NCBI GenBank assembly: GCA_021107195.1
Contig: JAIOTF010000217.1
Span: 1 to 33,096, forward strand
DNA length: 33,096 nt
Direction of reading: 5' to 3'
Origin: Anaerolineaceae bacterium
Lineage (GTDB): Bacteria > Chloroflexota > Anaerolineae > Anaerolineales > Anaerolineaceae
Each line of letters opens with the position of its first letter. The stretch's first letter is position 1. The notes below the pieces were generated by a model. The model had not been told where the DNA came from. It did not search any database and was given only the letters and a program-made list of their open reading frames with translations. The position numbers were made by a program, and so were the translations under genes. This document shows positions 22,721 to 30,788 of this stretch, piece by piece.

Positions 22721-24454
22721 ATGAAAAAAACAGCCAAAATTTTGTCCAAATGGTCTACCTTGTGGGTATTGCTGTACTTCACCGCAATGACGGTGGTCAT
22801 GACCTGGCCGCTGGTGACCCGCATGGGATCATCGATGGTTGGCATGGTGGGGGACAACATCTATTTTGTGTGGATGATCGGCTGGTTCAAAAAGGCATTG
22901 TTTGACATCGGTGTCAATCCCTTCAATATCTGGTTCCTGAATTACCCGCAGGGTTGGAGCCTGGCGTATACGGAGATCACCCAGGCCAATCTGGCGATCG
23001 CCATGCCGTTCTACTTCATTGGCGGTGAAGTGTTTGCCTACAATATGGCGATGATGTTCACTTTCGTGTTGTCGGGGTTGGGAATGTATCTGTGGGTCAA
23101 AAAGCTCAGCGGCCGTTGGGACGCAGCCCTGCTGGCGGGGACGGTGTATGCTTTCCTGCCATACCATTTTGCGCATTTCCGCATCGGGCATTTGAACCTT
23201 TCCGGTATTCAATGGTTCCCTTTCTATTTCATGGGGCTGTGGGATGTGCTCAAGCGAGAGGATTGGTCATGGAAACCCGTTTTGATAGGGGGGATTGCCC
23301 TGGGGTTGATTGCCAATACTTCTATGTATTATTTTTATATGACCGCGCTGGTGAGCGTTTTCCTGGTTGTTGTATATTTGTTGATGAATAAACCGCTCAT
23401 TAAGGATTGGGCTTTTTGGAAGCGGGTGCTGGCATTGGTGTTGGTGGCGGTGCCGCTGGTAATGTTGGCCGCATTCCCGTATGTATCTTTGCTTACCCAG
23501 GGCGGGATGCCCGACAGGAATATGGGCATCGTGCGTAAGTATTCGGCCAGCCCGCTGGACTTTTTCCTGCCGTCCACAGATCATTTTCTGTGGGGAACAT
23601 GGGTCGGACAGAATTTCAGCCGTGACCTGTGGATCGAAGCCACCCTATATGTGGGTTTGGTTTCAGGGGTATTGGCTGTGCTGGCCTGGGTCAAGCGCAA
23701 GGAATTGAAGAAAGAAACCCTGCTGCGTTTGCTGTTGTGGGGCACGCTGCTGTCGATCGTGTTGGCGATGGGTACCGATTTGCACTGGAATGAAAAAGCA
23801 GTGGAAATCGCATTACCAACCGGGTTGGCGAGCCGTTTGGGACGCGATACATTGCCTCTCGTCCTGCCAGGGTATTTCCTTTTCAAGTATTTCCCGCTGT
23901 ATGCCAAGCTGCGGGCATTGATGCGCTTTGGGGTGTTTGCCCTGGTGTTTGTCAGTGCGGCGGGCGGACTGGGGGCAGCCTGGCTGTTGGAGAAATGCAA
24001 GGGCAAGAGACAAGCAGCGGTGTTGGTCTTGCTGCTGGCATTGGTTTTCGTCGATTTCTACCCCGGGCCTTATCAGCAGTTTGCGCAGGTGCAGGCCCGC
24101 CCGGCAGATTACTGGCTGGCGGAGCAGCCTGGCGATGGCGCCTGGGCGCAGTTCCCGTTTGAACTGCAGGAAGACCAGGAGCATATCTATGGTCAGTTGA
24201 TCAATGGCAAGCCTTTCCTGGGCGGTTTCTTCAACGCCTTTCCTCCCGCGCAGTATCGCCAGATCATGCCGGTGATGAACACTTTCCCATCAGAGGAAAG
24301 TGTGGAACAATTGAAGTTGTTGGATATCACCTATATTCTGGTTGACCAGACCTACTATGACAATATGGAAGAAGTGCGCCAGACCTGTGAAGCGCTGGGG
24401 CTGGTGCTGTTGACTGAATCGGGTAATGACCTGATCTATGGTTTTGAGCAGTAA
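22721..24454 (+). CDS. large polytopic membrane protein, GT-C-like (first of three)
   Basis: A 577-residue protein with a basic N-terminus (MKKTAKILSK) and about eleven hydrophobic segments. After the first helix comes a loop with GDNIYFVWMIGW, placing an Asp where GT-C transferases have their catalytic acid; YAFLPYHFAHFRIGHLNL is typical of bacterial YfhO/GT-C-like glycan proteins. The C-terminal ~120 residues are soluble. It could transfer sugars from polyprenyl carriers on the outer face. ATG 22721 (GGAG at 22709-22712) is preferred to TTG 22694. No named family can be assigned with certainty. Confidence 0.65.
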   Translation: MKKTAKILSKWSTLWVLLYFTAMTVVMTWPLVTRMGSSMVGMVGDNIYFVWMIGWFKKALFDIGVNPFNIWFLNYPQGWSLAYTEITQANLAIAMPFYFIGGEVFAYNMAMMFTFVLSGLGMYLWVKKLSGRWDAALLAGTVYAFLPYHFAHFRIGHLNLSGIQWFPFYFMGLWDVLKREDWSWKPVLIGGIALGLIANTSMYYFYMTALVSVFLVVVYLLMNKPLIKDWAFWKRVLALVLVAVPLVMLAAFPYVSLLTQGGMPDRNMGIVRKYSASPLDFFLPSTDHFLWGTWVGQNFSRDLWIEATLYVGLVSGVLAVLAWVKRKELKKETLLRLLLWGTLLSIVLAMGTDLHWNEKAVEIALPTGLASRLGRDTLPLVLPGYFLFKYFPLYAKLRALMRFGVFALVFVSAAGGLGAAWLLEKCKGKRQAAVLVLLLALVFVDFYPGPYQQFAQVQARPADYWLAEQPGDGAWAQFPFELQEDQEHIYGQLINGKPFLGGFFNAFPPAQYRQIMPVMNTFPSEESVEQLKLLDITYILVDQTYYDNMEEVRQTCEALGLVLLTESGNDLIYGFEQ

Positions 24455-24463
24455 TACGGACGA

Positions 24464-26089
24464 ATGATGAAGAAGACCTATTTAACAAACCTTTCATTTG
24501 TTGCAGCGGCCCTGGTTGGGATGGCTGTGCTGCGTCTCAGTACACATCATGGCCCAGGGATTGGCGGCGATGCCACCATTTATTTGACATCGGCGCAAAA
24601 CCTGCTGGATGGTAATGGGTTTGGTTTGATCGGCCCGCGCGGCGAGTTTCGTATCCTGCCGTATTTTGCGCCTTTCTTTTCATTGGTGTTGAGTTTTCTG
24701 GGTTTGATTGGCTTTGCATTGGAACCGGCCGCTCATTGGTTGAATACGCTGCTGTTTGGTGCAGTCATCTGGTTCGTGTCAAGTGAATCATGGCGGGCGA
24801 CAGAGTCACTGGCGGCGGCCTGGTTGGCAGCTTTGCTGGTAGTGGCATCGCCAGTGCTGGTGCCGGTCTTTTCCTGGAGCATGTCGGAACCTTTGTCCCT
24901 CTTTTTGGGGTTTAGCTCGCTGGTATTGACGCTGGCTTACTTGCGCCAGGTGGATCGCAAATGGCTGCTGATGGCAGCAGGGCTTACCGGAGGATTGGCA
25001 TTCCTGACACGTTATGCGGCGATTGCCTATCTTGGGACAGCGGCATTGCTGCTGTTGGTGTTTGATAAAGGGCGTCGGGGCAGGCGTTTGCTTAAAGCAG
25101 CCGTCTTCGCCATTGTTGGCAGCTTGCCAGCGGCAGGCTGGATGTTGTACAGCATTAACCAAACCACAACAGTTTCATCGCGCAGTGTGCTGACAGCGGC
25201 AGCCATACTGGAACGAGTGCGCCTTTTCTGGCCGCAGATGGAAGAAGTGATCCTTTTTTGGCTTGTGCCGGCCTCGTGGATTCAATCTCCGCCTTATCCC
25301 GCAATCCTCAACCATGTGTTGAGTCTGGGTTTTGTGTTGGGAATGGCGGCCTGGACGGCGATCCTTGCACATTTGTCAGGGAAAGCGATCCGTCAGGGGC
25401 GGGTTGAAGGGGGACGGCTATATCGTTTGCAGATTGCGTTGGCATTATTGTGCGTGGTCTATGTGGGCGTGATCGCCGGGGTGTATTTCACCACTTACCC
25501 GCCAATCACCATCGGCAGCCGGATGCTTTCACCGCTGATGGTGGCGGTTTTCTGGCTGATAATATTGCTAGTTGTACAAAGCGGACGATTGTGGCAAAAA
25601 CCGGTGTGGCTGAAAAGGGGTATGCTGGTAGTTGTATTGTTGTTGGGTGCGTGGAATACTGTACGCACGGTGCGCATTGTTCAGCAGAATTATGCATTGG
25701 GATTGGGATACAATTCGATTGCCTGGCAGACCTCGGACGCCATGCAGGCGGTGCGCGAATTGCCAGACGAGACCTTGATTGTGACCAATGAAGAGACAGC
25801 CATCCTGTATTTGACAGGGCGTGCCTCATACCCGATTGCCGAGATTTATGTAGAAGAGCCCGAAACAGGCTTTGTTCGGTATGGAGATGGCGAGCTTGTG
25901 GACGATCCATCAGAGCAATTATTCTCTCAGGGAGAGGCATTTCTGGTGCTATTTGACAGTCTGGCTTCGCAGGTTTCGGGCCTGTATGGGGAACGCAGCG
26001 AGGAATGGGCGGCTGCATTACTGGATGGTCTGGAAGTTGTTTATGAAGGCGGGGATGGTGGAATCTACCGGTATCCAGAATTGCCTTAA
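24464..26089 (+). CDS. polytopic membrane glycosyltransferase-like protein, ArnT/PMT-type (second of three)
   Basis: A 541-residue protein. The first loop contains GIGGDATIYLTSAQNLLDG, then GPRGEFRILPYFAP, matching the GT-C pattern of an acidic residue in the first outer loop. WSMSEPL and GLAFLTRYAA are motifs shared with other GT-39/83-like proteins, including the next gene. About ten membrane segments are followed by a ~100-residue soluble tail. It starts 9 bases after the previous stop; two consecutive ATG codons make the exact start uncertain by one residue. Confidence 0.7.
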   Translation: MMKKTYLTNLSFVAAALVGMAVLRLSTHHGPGIGGDATIYLTSAQNLLDGNGFGLIGPRGEFRILPYFAPFFSLVLSFLGLIGFALEPAAHWLNTLLFGAVIWFVSSESWRATESLAAAWLAALLVVASPVLVPVFSWSMSEPLSLFLGFSSLVLTLAYLRQVDRKWLLMAAGLTGGLAFLTRYAAIAYLGTAALLLLVFDKGRRGRRLLKAAVFAIVGSLPAAGWMLYSINQTTTVSSRSVLTAAAILERVRLFWPQMEEVILFWLVPASWIQSPPYPAILNHVLSLGFVLGMAAWTAILAHLSGKAIRQGRVEGGRLYRLQIALALLCVVYVGVIAGVYFTTYPPITIGSRMLSPLMVAVFWLIILLVVQSGRLWQKPVWLKRGMLVVVLLLGAWNTVRTVRIVQQNYALGLGYNSIAWQTSDAMQAVRELPDETLIVTNEETAILYLTGRASYPIAEIYVEEPETGFVRYGDGELVDDPSEQLFSQGEAFLVLFDSLASQVSGLYGERSEEWAAALLDGLEVVYEGGDGGIYRYPELP

Positions 26090-26095
26090 AGGTTG

Positions 26096-26124
26096 TTTTT
26101 TCGGGCGATTGTTGAGAGTATAAT
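26096..26124 (+). promoter_or_regulatory. possible internal promoter upstream of third GT-C gene
   Basis: A perfect TATAAT at 26119-26124 lies in the 90-base gap, 55 bases before the proposed start codon, behind a T-rich stretch. No good -35 box is at the right distance (TTGTTT at 26093-26098 is 20 bp away), so this is weak evidence. Confidence 0.25.
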
Positions 26125-26179
26125 ATCAGGCCGTTTATATTTATCAAGCGGCGTCAAGGGATGTGGAAAGGGTTTGGCT

Positions 26180-27790
26180 TTGAAGTTATTTGATCGGTTT
26201 GAATCGTTCTTGGCTAAGTACATTGGCTTGTATTGGGTATTGCTGGTGCTGCTGGCGCTGGCTGGTGTTGGTTTGATGATTGCTGTTACCCCGCACGGGA
26301 TTGGATTGGTAAATGACTCTGTGGGTTATGTGGCCGGGGCGCGCAACCTGCTTGCCGGGCAGGGGTACAGCCGGTTAACGGGCGATGGCAGCCCGGTGCC
26401 GATCACTAACTATCCGCCGATGTTTTCTATTATTTTGGGTCTGTTTGGCCTGGTGAGTCTGGATGCTGTTCCCGCGGCACGTTTTTTGAACATTTTTCTG
26501 ATGGGCTTGAATGTGTTTTTGATTGGGATCACCATTCGCAAGGCAACCCGCTCAACGCTTTTATCCCTGCTGGGAGCAGTGGTGTTCCTGATCTCGAATC
26601 CGGTGATCCGCTCGCACTCCTTTGCGATGACAGAACCGCTGTATCTTGCTTTTGCCTTTGGGATGCTCCTGCTTTTGGTAAAGGGGATACAGACGCGAAA
26701 ATGGTATTGGTTGGCAGGCAGCGGCTTTTTAGCCAGTATGGCCTTTTTAACCCGTTATGTGGGGGTATCCCTGTATGCCACTGGTATTGCTGCGCTGCTG
26801 GTGCTGCGACCTGACCCGGAGAAAGATGAGATGGCTTGGGGAGAGCGCATAAAGCAGAGTTTGTTTTTTGTGGAGGCAGGGCTTCTTGCAGTGGCAATGT
26901 GGCTGGGGCGTAATATCAGGGTAAGCAGCAATGTAGGCAATCGGCAGATGTTGTTTCATCCGATTCCTGTGGACAAGATCAATGAAGGACTGCTCAATTT
27001 TTGGGGTTGGCTGCTGCCAGAGCGGGGCGGATTTGTCGAAAACCTGCTGCCGCTGTGGGGTATTGTTCTTTTGATTGTTTTGCTGTTGCTGGTTCTGGCG
27101 GTGGTAACCACCGCGGCAGGTGAACTGCACAGCAAGGATGGGTTGGCTGAAGATGCTCCCCGATTTGTGTGGATTTATGCAACCCAGGCGCTGTCTTACC
27201 TGGCAGTATTGCTGCTTTCCCTGATGTTTCTGGATGCCAGTCCGATCTTTGAGAACCGCATTCTGCTATTGTTTGAGGTACCCTTGATTGTAGTAGGGAT
27301 GGCTGGTTTAGGCTGGCTTTGGCAGCGCAAGACGAACTGGGGCCGTTGGGCGTCAGTATTCTTGGCAATTATGCTGCTGTTATCGTTGGCAGAGGATAGT
27401 CTGGATGCTGTGAAAGAACTGCGGCGGGACGGGCAGGGGTTTGCTCATTCTGCGATTCAGGAATCGCAACTGATTGAGGCAGCTTCTGCGCTTCCCCAGG
27501 ATGTGCTGCTTTACAGCAATCGAGTGACTGCGTTGTATATCGTGGCCGACCTACCGGCTTACGTGCTGCCTTCTCCCATGAATCCGGCAACGCGGATGCC
27601 GCGCGAGGGGTATGCGGAGGATGTGGCCAATATTCGGGCGAAAGTGCTGGAAGGCAAGGGCGCAATTGTTTTTTTTAATTACTATGGTTTGCTGACTGAT
27701 CCAGAGGAAGCCGCATGGATCAAAGACCTTACAGATGGCATTCCCCTGATTGGTGAATATGATGACGGCGCTATTTTCGGCGCACAATAG
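26180..27790 (+). CDS. polytopic membrane glycosyltransferase-like protein, ArnT/PMT-type (third of three)
   Basis: A protein of about 537 residues, clearly paralogous in layout to the preceding gene: first outer loop with GLVNDSVGYVAGARNLLAG, then TNYPPMFSIILG, FAMTEPLYLAF and MAFLTRYVGVSLY, followed by further membrane segments and a soluble C-terminal domain. The frame is open from 26093, but no ATG exists near the expected N-terminus. TTG 26180, giving MKLFDRFESFL after initiator Met, is nine bases behind GGAAAGGG (26163-26170) and is the most credible start. The tandem pair suggests a duplication with later change in acceptor or donor. Confidence 0.7.
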   Translation: MKLFDRFESFLAKYIGLYWVLLVLLALAGVGLMIAVTPHGIGLVNDSVGYVAGARNLLAGQGYSRLTGDGSPVPITNYPPMFSIILGLFGLVSLDAVPAARFLNIFLMGLNVFLIGITIRKATRSTLLSLLGAVVFLISNPVIRSHSFAMTEPLYLAFAFGMLLLLVKGIQTRKWYWLAGSGFLASMAFLTRYVGVSLYATGIAALLVLRPDPEKDEMAWGERIKQSLFFVEAGLLAVAMWLGRNIRVSSNVGNRQMLFHPIPVDKINEGLLNFWGWLLPERGGFVENLLPLWGIVLLIVLLLLVLAVVTTAAGELHSKDGLAEDAPRFVWIYATQALSYLAVLLLSLMFLDASPIFENRILLLFEVPLIVVGMAGLGWLWQRKTNWGRWASVFLAIMLLLSLAEDSLDAVKELRRDGQGFAHSAIQESQLIEAASALPQDVLLYSNRVTALYIVADLPAYVLPSPMNPATRMPREGYAEDVANIRAKVLEGKGAIVFFNYYGLLTDPEEAAWIKDLTDGIPLIGEYDDGAIFGAQ

Positions 27791-27841
27791 ATTAAAAACT
27801 TTTGTTTTTTCGAAAGCGATGTTCAGAAAAAAAGAGGAAGA

Positions 27842-28666
27842 ATGGGCACGATCTTTGAAAAATTTGATTTGACCGGCAAGGTGGCAGTGGTGACCGGCGG
27901 CGTTGGTTTGCTCGGTAAAGGCTTTTGCCGGACATTGGCCCAGGCCGGGGCAAAAGTGGTTGTCGCTGACCTGGATCAGGCCAAAGCGGATGCCTTTGCC
28001 GAGACCTTGCAGTCCGAAGGGTTGCAGGCAATGGGAGTTGGGGTGGATGTGACCAACCCGGAATCGGTACAGGGTATGATCGATGCGGCTTTAGACGCAT
28101 ACGGCCGCGTGGATGTGCTGGTATGCAGTGCGGCGATGGATCCAAAATTCGATGCAGATAATCAGTCACAGCAGCAGGGCAATGCTTTTGAGGATTATCC
28201 TCTGAGCGCCTGGCAGCAGGCGCTGGATGTTAACCTGACCGGCATGTTCCTGAGTACGCAGGCGGCCAGTAAGCCGATGTTGGCCCAGGGCAGTGGAACG
28301 ATGATCCTGATCTGTTCCACGTATGGCCTGGTTGGTCCTGATCAACGCATATATGAGCGCCCGGATGGCCCGCGCCAGTTTAAGCCTGTGTTTTACACGG
28401 TGACGAAAGCAGGTGTGTTGGGGTTGACCAAGTATCTGGCGACGTATTTTGCCGGAAAAGATATCCGCATCAACGCACTGACCCCGGGTGGCGTATATAA
28501 CAGCCATGACGAGGTCTTCACCGAGAAGTATGCTGCACGCACCGTGTTGGGGCGCATGGCGAATATTGATGAAATGAACGGCGCTATCCTTTTTCTGGCT
28601 TCGGATGCGTCTTCCTATATGACTGGTTCAAACCTGATTGTGGATGGCGGGTGGACAGCATGGTAA
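27842..28666 (+). CDS. short-chain dehydrogenase/reductase in nonulosonic-acid gene group
   Basis: A 274-residue classical SDR. Cofactor loop TGGVGLLG (18-25), Asn131 in DVNLTG, Ser159 in ICSTYG, and Tyr185/Lys189 in YTVTK form the usual catalytic tetrad. The normal NNAG motif is replaced by CSAAMD. The C-terminus ends NLIVDGGWTAW as in many SDRs. It directly overlaps the NeuA-HAD gene, and similar SDRs (PtmA-like) accompany legionaminic- or sialic-type loci. It may make or modify the hexose precursor of the sugar that the next two genes build; that role is inferred. Confidence 0.82.
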   Translation: MGTIFEKFDLTGKVAVVTGGVGLLGKGFCRTLAQAGAKVVVADLDQAKADAFAETLQSEGLQAMGVGVDVTNPESVQGMIDAALDAYGRVDVLVCSAAMDPKFDADNQSQQQGNAFEDYPLSAWQQALDVNLTGMFLSTQAASKPMLAQGSGTMILICSTYGLVGPDQRIYERPDGPRQFKPVFYTVTKAGVLGLTKYLATYFAGKDIRINALTPGGVYNSHDEVFTEKYAARTVLGRMANIDEMNGAILFLASDASSYMTGSNLIVDGGWTAW

Positions 28667-29895
28667 AACGCAGCGAAGTTTTGGCGGTGATCCCTGCACG
28701 CGGCGGCTCAAAGGGCATTCCGCGCAAAAACATCCGTGATTTTGCCGGGTATCCTTTGATCGCTTACAGTATCGCAGCTGGTTTGCAGGCGGAAACGGTA
28801 ACCCGGGTAGTGGTGTCGACAGACGATGCCGAGATCGCAACTGTGGCATGCAAATATGGTGCAGAAGTGCCATTTATGCGGCCAACAGAGTTTGCTCAGG
28901 ATAGTACACTTGATTTACCGGTTTTTGAGCATGTTTTGCGGACTTTGGCTGAGACGGAAGGATATAAGCCAGATGTGGTGGTGCAGCTTCGGCCAACCTC
29001 GCCAATTCGTCCGCTGACACTGGTGGATGATGCCGTGCGGCTGCTGCTGGAGAATCCTGAAGCTGGTTCGGTGCGGGGTGTGGTGCCTGCGGGACAGAAC
29101 CCGCACAAGATGTGGCGGATAGATTCACAGAGCGGTAGAATGCAGCCTCTACTTCGGGTGGAAGGGATTACCGAGCCGTATAATGCGCCGCGGCAGAAGC
29201 TGCCACCTGTCTACTGGCAGACAGGTCATATTGACGCTATTCGTCCGCAAGCTATCCTTGAAATGCATTCAATGAGCGGGGATGTGGTCTTGCCGCTGCT
29301 GATCGATTCGAGTTTCACAGTGGACATTGACACACCGGCTGATTGGACGCGTTACGAATGGCAGGTACAACGCGGCGGTTTGAAGATGGTTTGGCCAGGT
29401 CGTGCGGGCCGACCTTTCCCGAACCAGGTTGACCTGGTTGTGTTTGATTTTGATGGCGTGATGACGGATAACCGGGTTTGGGTGGACCAGGATGGGTTTG
29501 AACTGGTGGCCGCAAATCGCGGTGATGGGGCAGGAATCAAGAGGCTGCGCAGGGCCGGGATTAAAGCAATGGTGCTTTCCACAGAAGAGAATCCCGTGGT
29601 GGCTGCTCGTTGTAACAAATTAGAGATACCCGCCTTGCAGGGGATTGAGGACAAGGGAACGGCGATACAAGCGTATTTAGCGGAGCATGACATTGATCCG
29701 CTGAATGTGATCTATGTTGGCAATGATTTGAATGATATGCCCTGTTTTCCGTTGGTTGGGTTTGGCGTGTCTGTTGCGGATGCAGTACCTGAGGTAAAGG
29801 CCGCAGCGGATCTGGTGCTTTCCCGGAATGGAGGCGATGGGGCAGTTCGAGAATTGTGTGAAATGATCTTGCAAAAAAGAGCCGAAAGGAGCTAA
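28660..29895 (+). CDS. neuA: CMP-nonulosonate cytidylyltransferase fused to HAD phosphatase (NeuA-HAD)
   Basis: A 411-residue fusion. Residues 1-~235 are a NeuA-type cytidylyltransferase: VIPARGGSKGIPRKN (10-24), VVVSTDDAEIA, VVVQLRPTSPIR (107-117), and a QTGHIDAIR block. Residues ~257-405 are a KdsC-like HAD phosphatase: DFDGVMTDN with nucleophile pair Asp263/Asp265, LSTEE (306-310), EDKG with Lys332, and VGNDLNDMP (353-361). The same two-domain order occurs in animal CMP-sialic acid synthetases. The phosphatase suggests a phosphorylated 9-carbon intermediate is made by the next gene and dephosphorylated before activation. ATG 28660 overlaps the SDR stop; GTG 28651 is possible. Confidence 0.88.
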   Translation: MVKRSEVLAVIPARGGSKGIPRKNIRDFAGYPLIAYSIAAGLQAETVTRVVVSTDDAEIATVACKYGAEVPFMRPTEFAQDSTLDLPVFEHVLRTLAETEGYKPDVVVQLRPTSPIRPLTLVDDAVRLLLENPEAGSVRGVVPAGQNPHKMWRIDSQSGRMQPLLRVEGITEPYNAPRQKLPPVYWQTGHIDAIRPQAILEMHSMSGDVVLPLLIDSSFTVDIDTPADWTRYEWQVQRGGLKMVWPGRAGRPFPNQVDLVVFDFDGVMTDNRVWVDQDGFELVAANRGDGAGIKRLRRAGIKAMVLSTEENPVVAARCNKLEIPALQGIEDKGTAIQAYLAEHDIDPLNVIYVGNDLNDMPCFPLVGFGVSVADAVPEVKAAADLVLSRNGGDGAVRELCEMILQKRAERS

Positions 29896-29900
29896 CCCAA

Positions 29901-30788
29901 ATGACTAAAACGATTCAGATAGGAAATCGCACTGTTGGCGAAGGGTATCCCACTTATATTGTTGCTGAAATCGGGATCAATCATAATGGTGATATGGAAG
30001 TAACGAAGGAGTTGATTCGCCGGGCGAAGAAAGCTGGTGTGGATGCGATCAAATTGCAGAAGCGCACACCGGAATTGTGCGTACCGCTGGAACAGCGCAG
30101 CCAGATGCGCGATACGCCCTGGGGATATATCACCTATATGGACTATCGGCAAAAGGTTGAGTTTGGCAAAGAAGAATATGAGGAAATTGACCGGTATTGT
30201 AAACAAGAAGGTATTAACTGGTTTGTCTCGGTGTGGGATGAAGAAGCTGCGGATTTCATGGAACAATTTGACCCGGTTTGCTACAAGGCGCCTTCTGCTT
30301 CATTGACAGACCTCCCCTTGCTGCGCAAGATGCGGGCAACGGGACGACCAATCATCCTTTCCAGTGGTATGTCTACCATGAAGGAAATTGACGCAGCCCT
30401 TGAGGCGATTGGGCAGGATAATATGCTGCTGTGCCATTCGACCAGTGCCTACCCCTGCCCACCGGATGAATTGAACCTGCGTATGATCAACACCTTGCAA
30501 GAAAAATACGAATGTCCGATCGGGTATTCCGGCCATGAGGTGGGTTTGATCACCAGTGTGGTGGCAGCTTCGATGGGTGCCTGCCTGGTCGAACGCCATT
30601 ACACTCTCGACCGGGCGATGTGGGGCAGCGACCAGTCCGCCTCGGTGGAGCCGGCTGGTTTTGAGCGCATGGTGAAGTACATCCGCGTGACTGAGAAAGC
30701 TATGGGTGATGGCGTCAAGCGCGTGTACGATAGCGAATTGGCCGGCTTGCGCAAGTTGCGCCGTGTACGGGGGGCTCGGGATATCTAA
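29901..30788 (+). CDS. neuB: NeuB-family synthase without SAF domain
   Basis: A 295-residue sialic-acid-synthase-family TIM barrel. VAEIGINHNGDMEV near the start, AGVDAIKLQKR, FVSVWDEEAADF, YKAPSASLTD, ILSSGMST, CHSTSAYPCP, IGYSGHEVG, and VERHYTLDRAMWGSDQSASVEP carry the metal-ligand histidines and a sugar-binding region. It stops about 60 residues before a normal NeuB end, so the SAF domain is absent. The TLDRAMWGSDQ wording differs from the first NeuB in the locus (TDDTTREGPDH) and the pairing with NeuA-HAD suggests a different product, possibly a KDN-type or 9-phosphate sugar acid. AAGGAG lies at 29885-29890. Its stop overlaps the next start (TAATG). Confidence 0.85.
   Translation: MTKTIQIGNRTVGEGYPTYIVAEIGINHNGDMEVTKELIRRAKKAGVDAIKLQKRTPELCVPLEQRSQMRDTPWGYITYMDYRQKVEFGKEEYEEIDRYCKQEGINWFVSVWDEEAADFMEQFDPVCYKAPSASLTDLPLLRKMRATGRPIILSSGMSTMKEIDAALEAIGQDNMLLCHSTSAYPCPPDELNLRMINTLQEKYECPIGYSGHEVGLITSVVAASMGACLVERHYTLDRAMWGSDQSASVEPAGFERMVKYIRVTEKAMGDGVKRVYDSELAGLRKLRRVRGARDI

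Noticed and set aside
25506..26147. 213-codon open frame on the - strand
   Set aside because: Covers the 3' half of a membrane-protein gene in antisense; composition is typical of a shadow frame.
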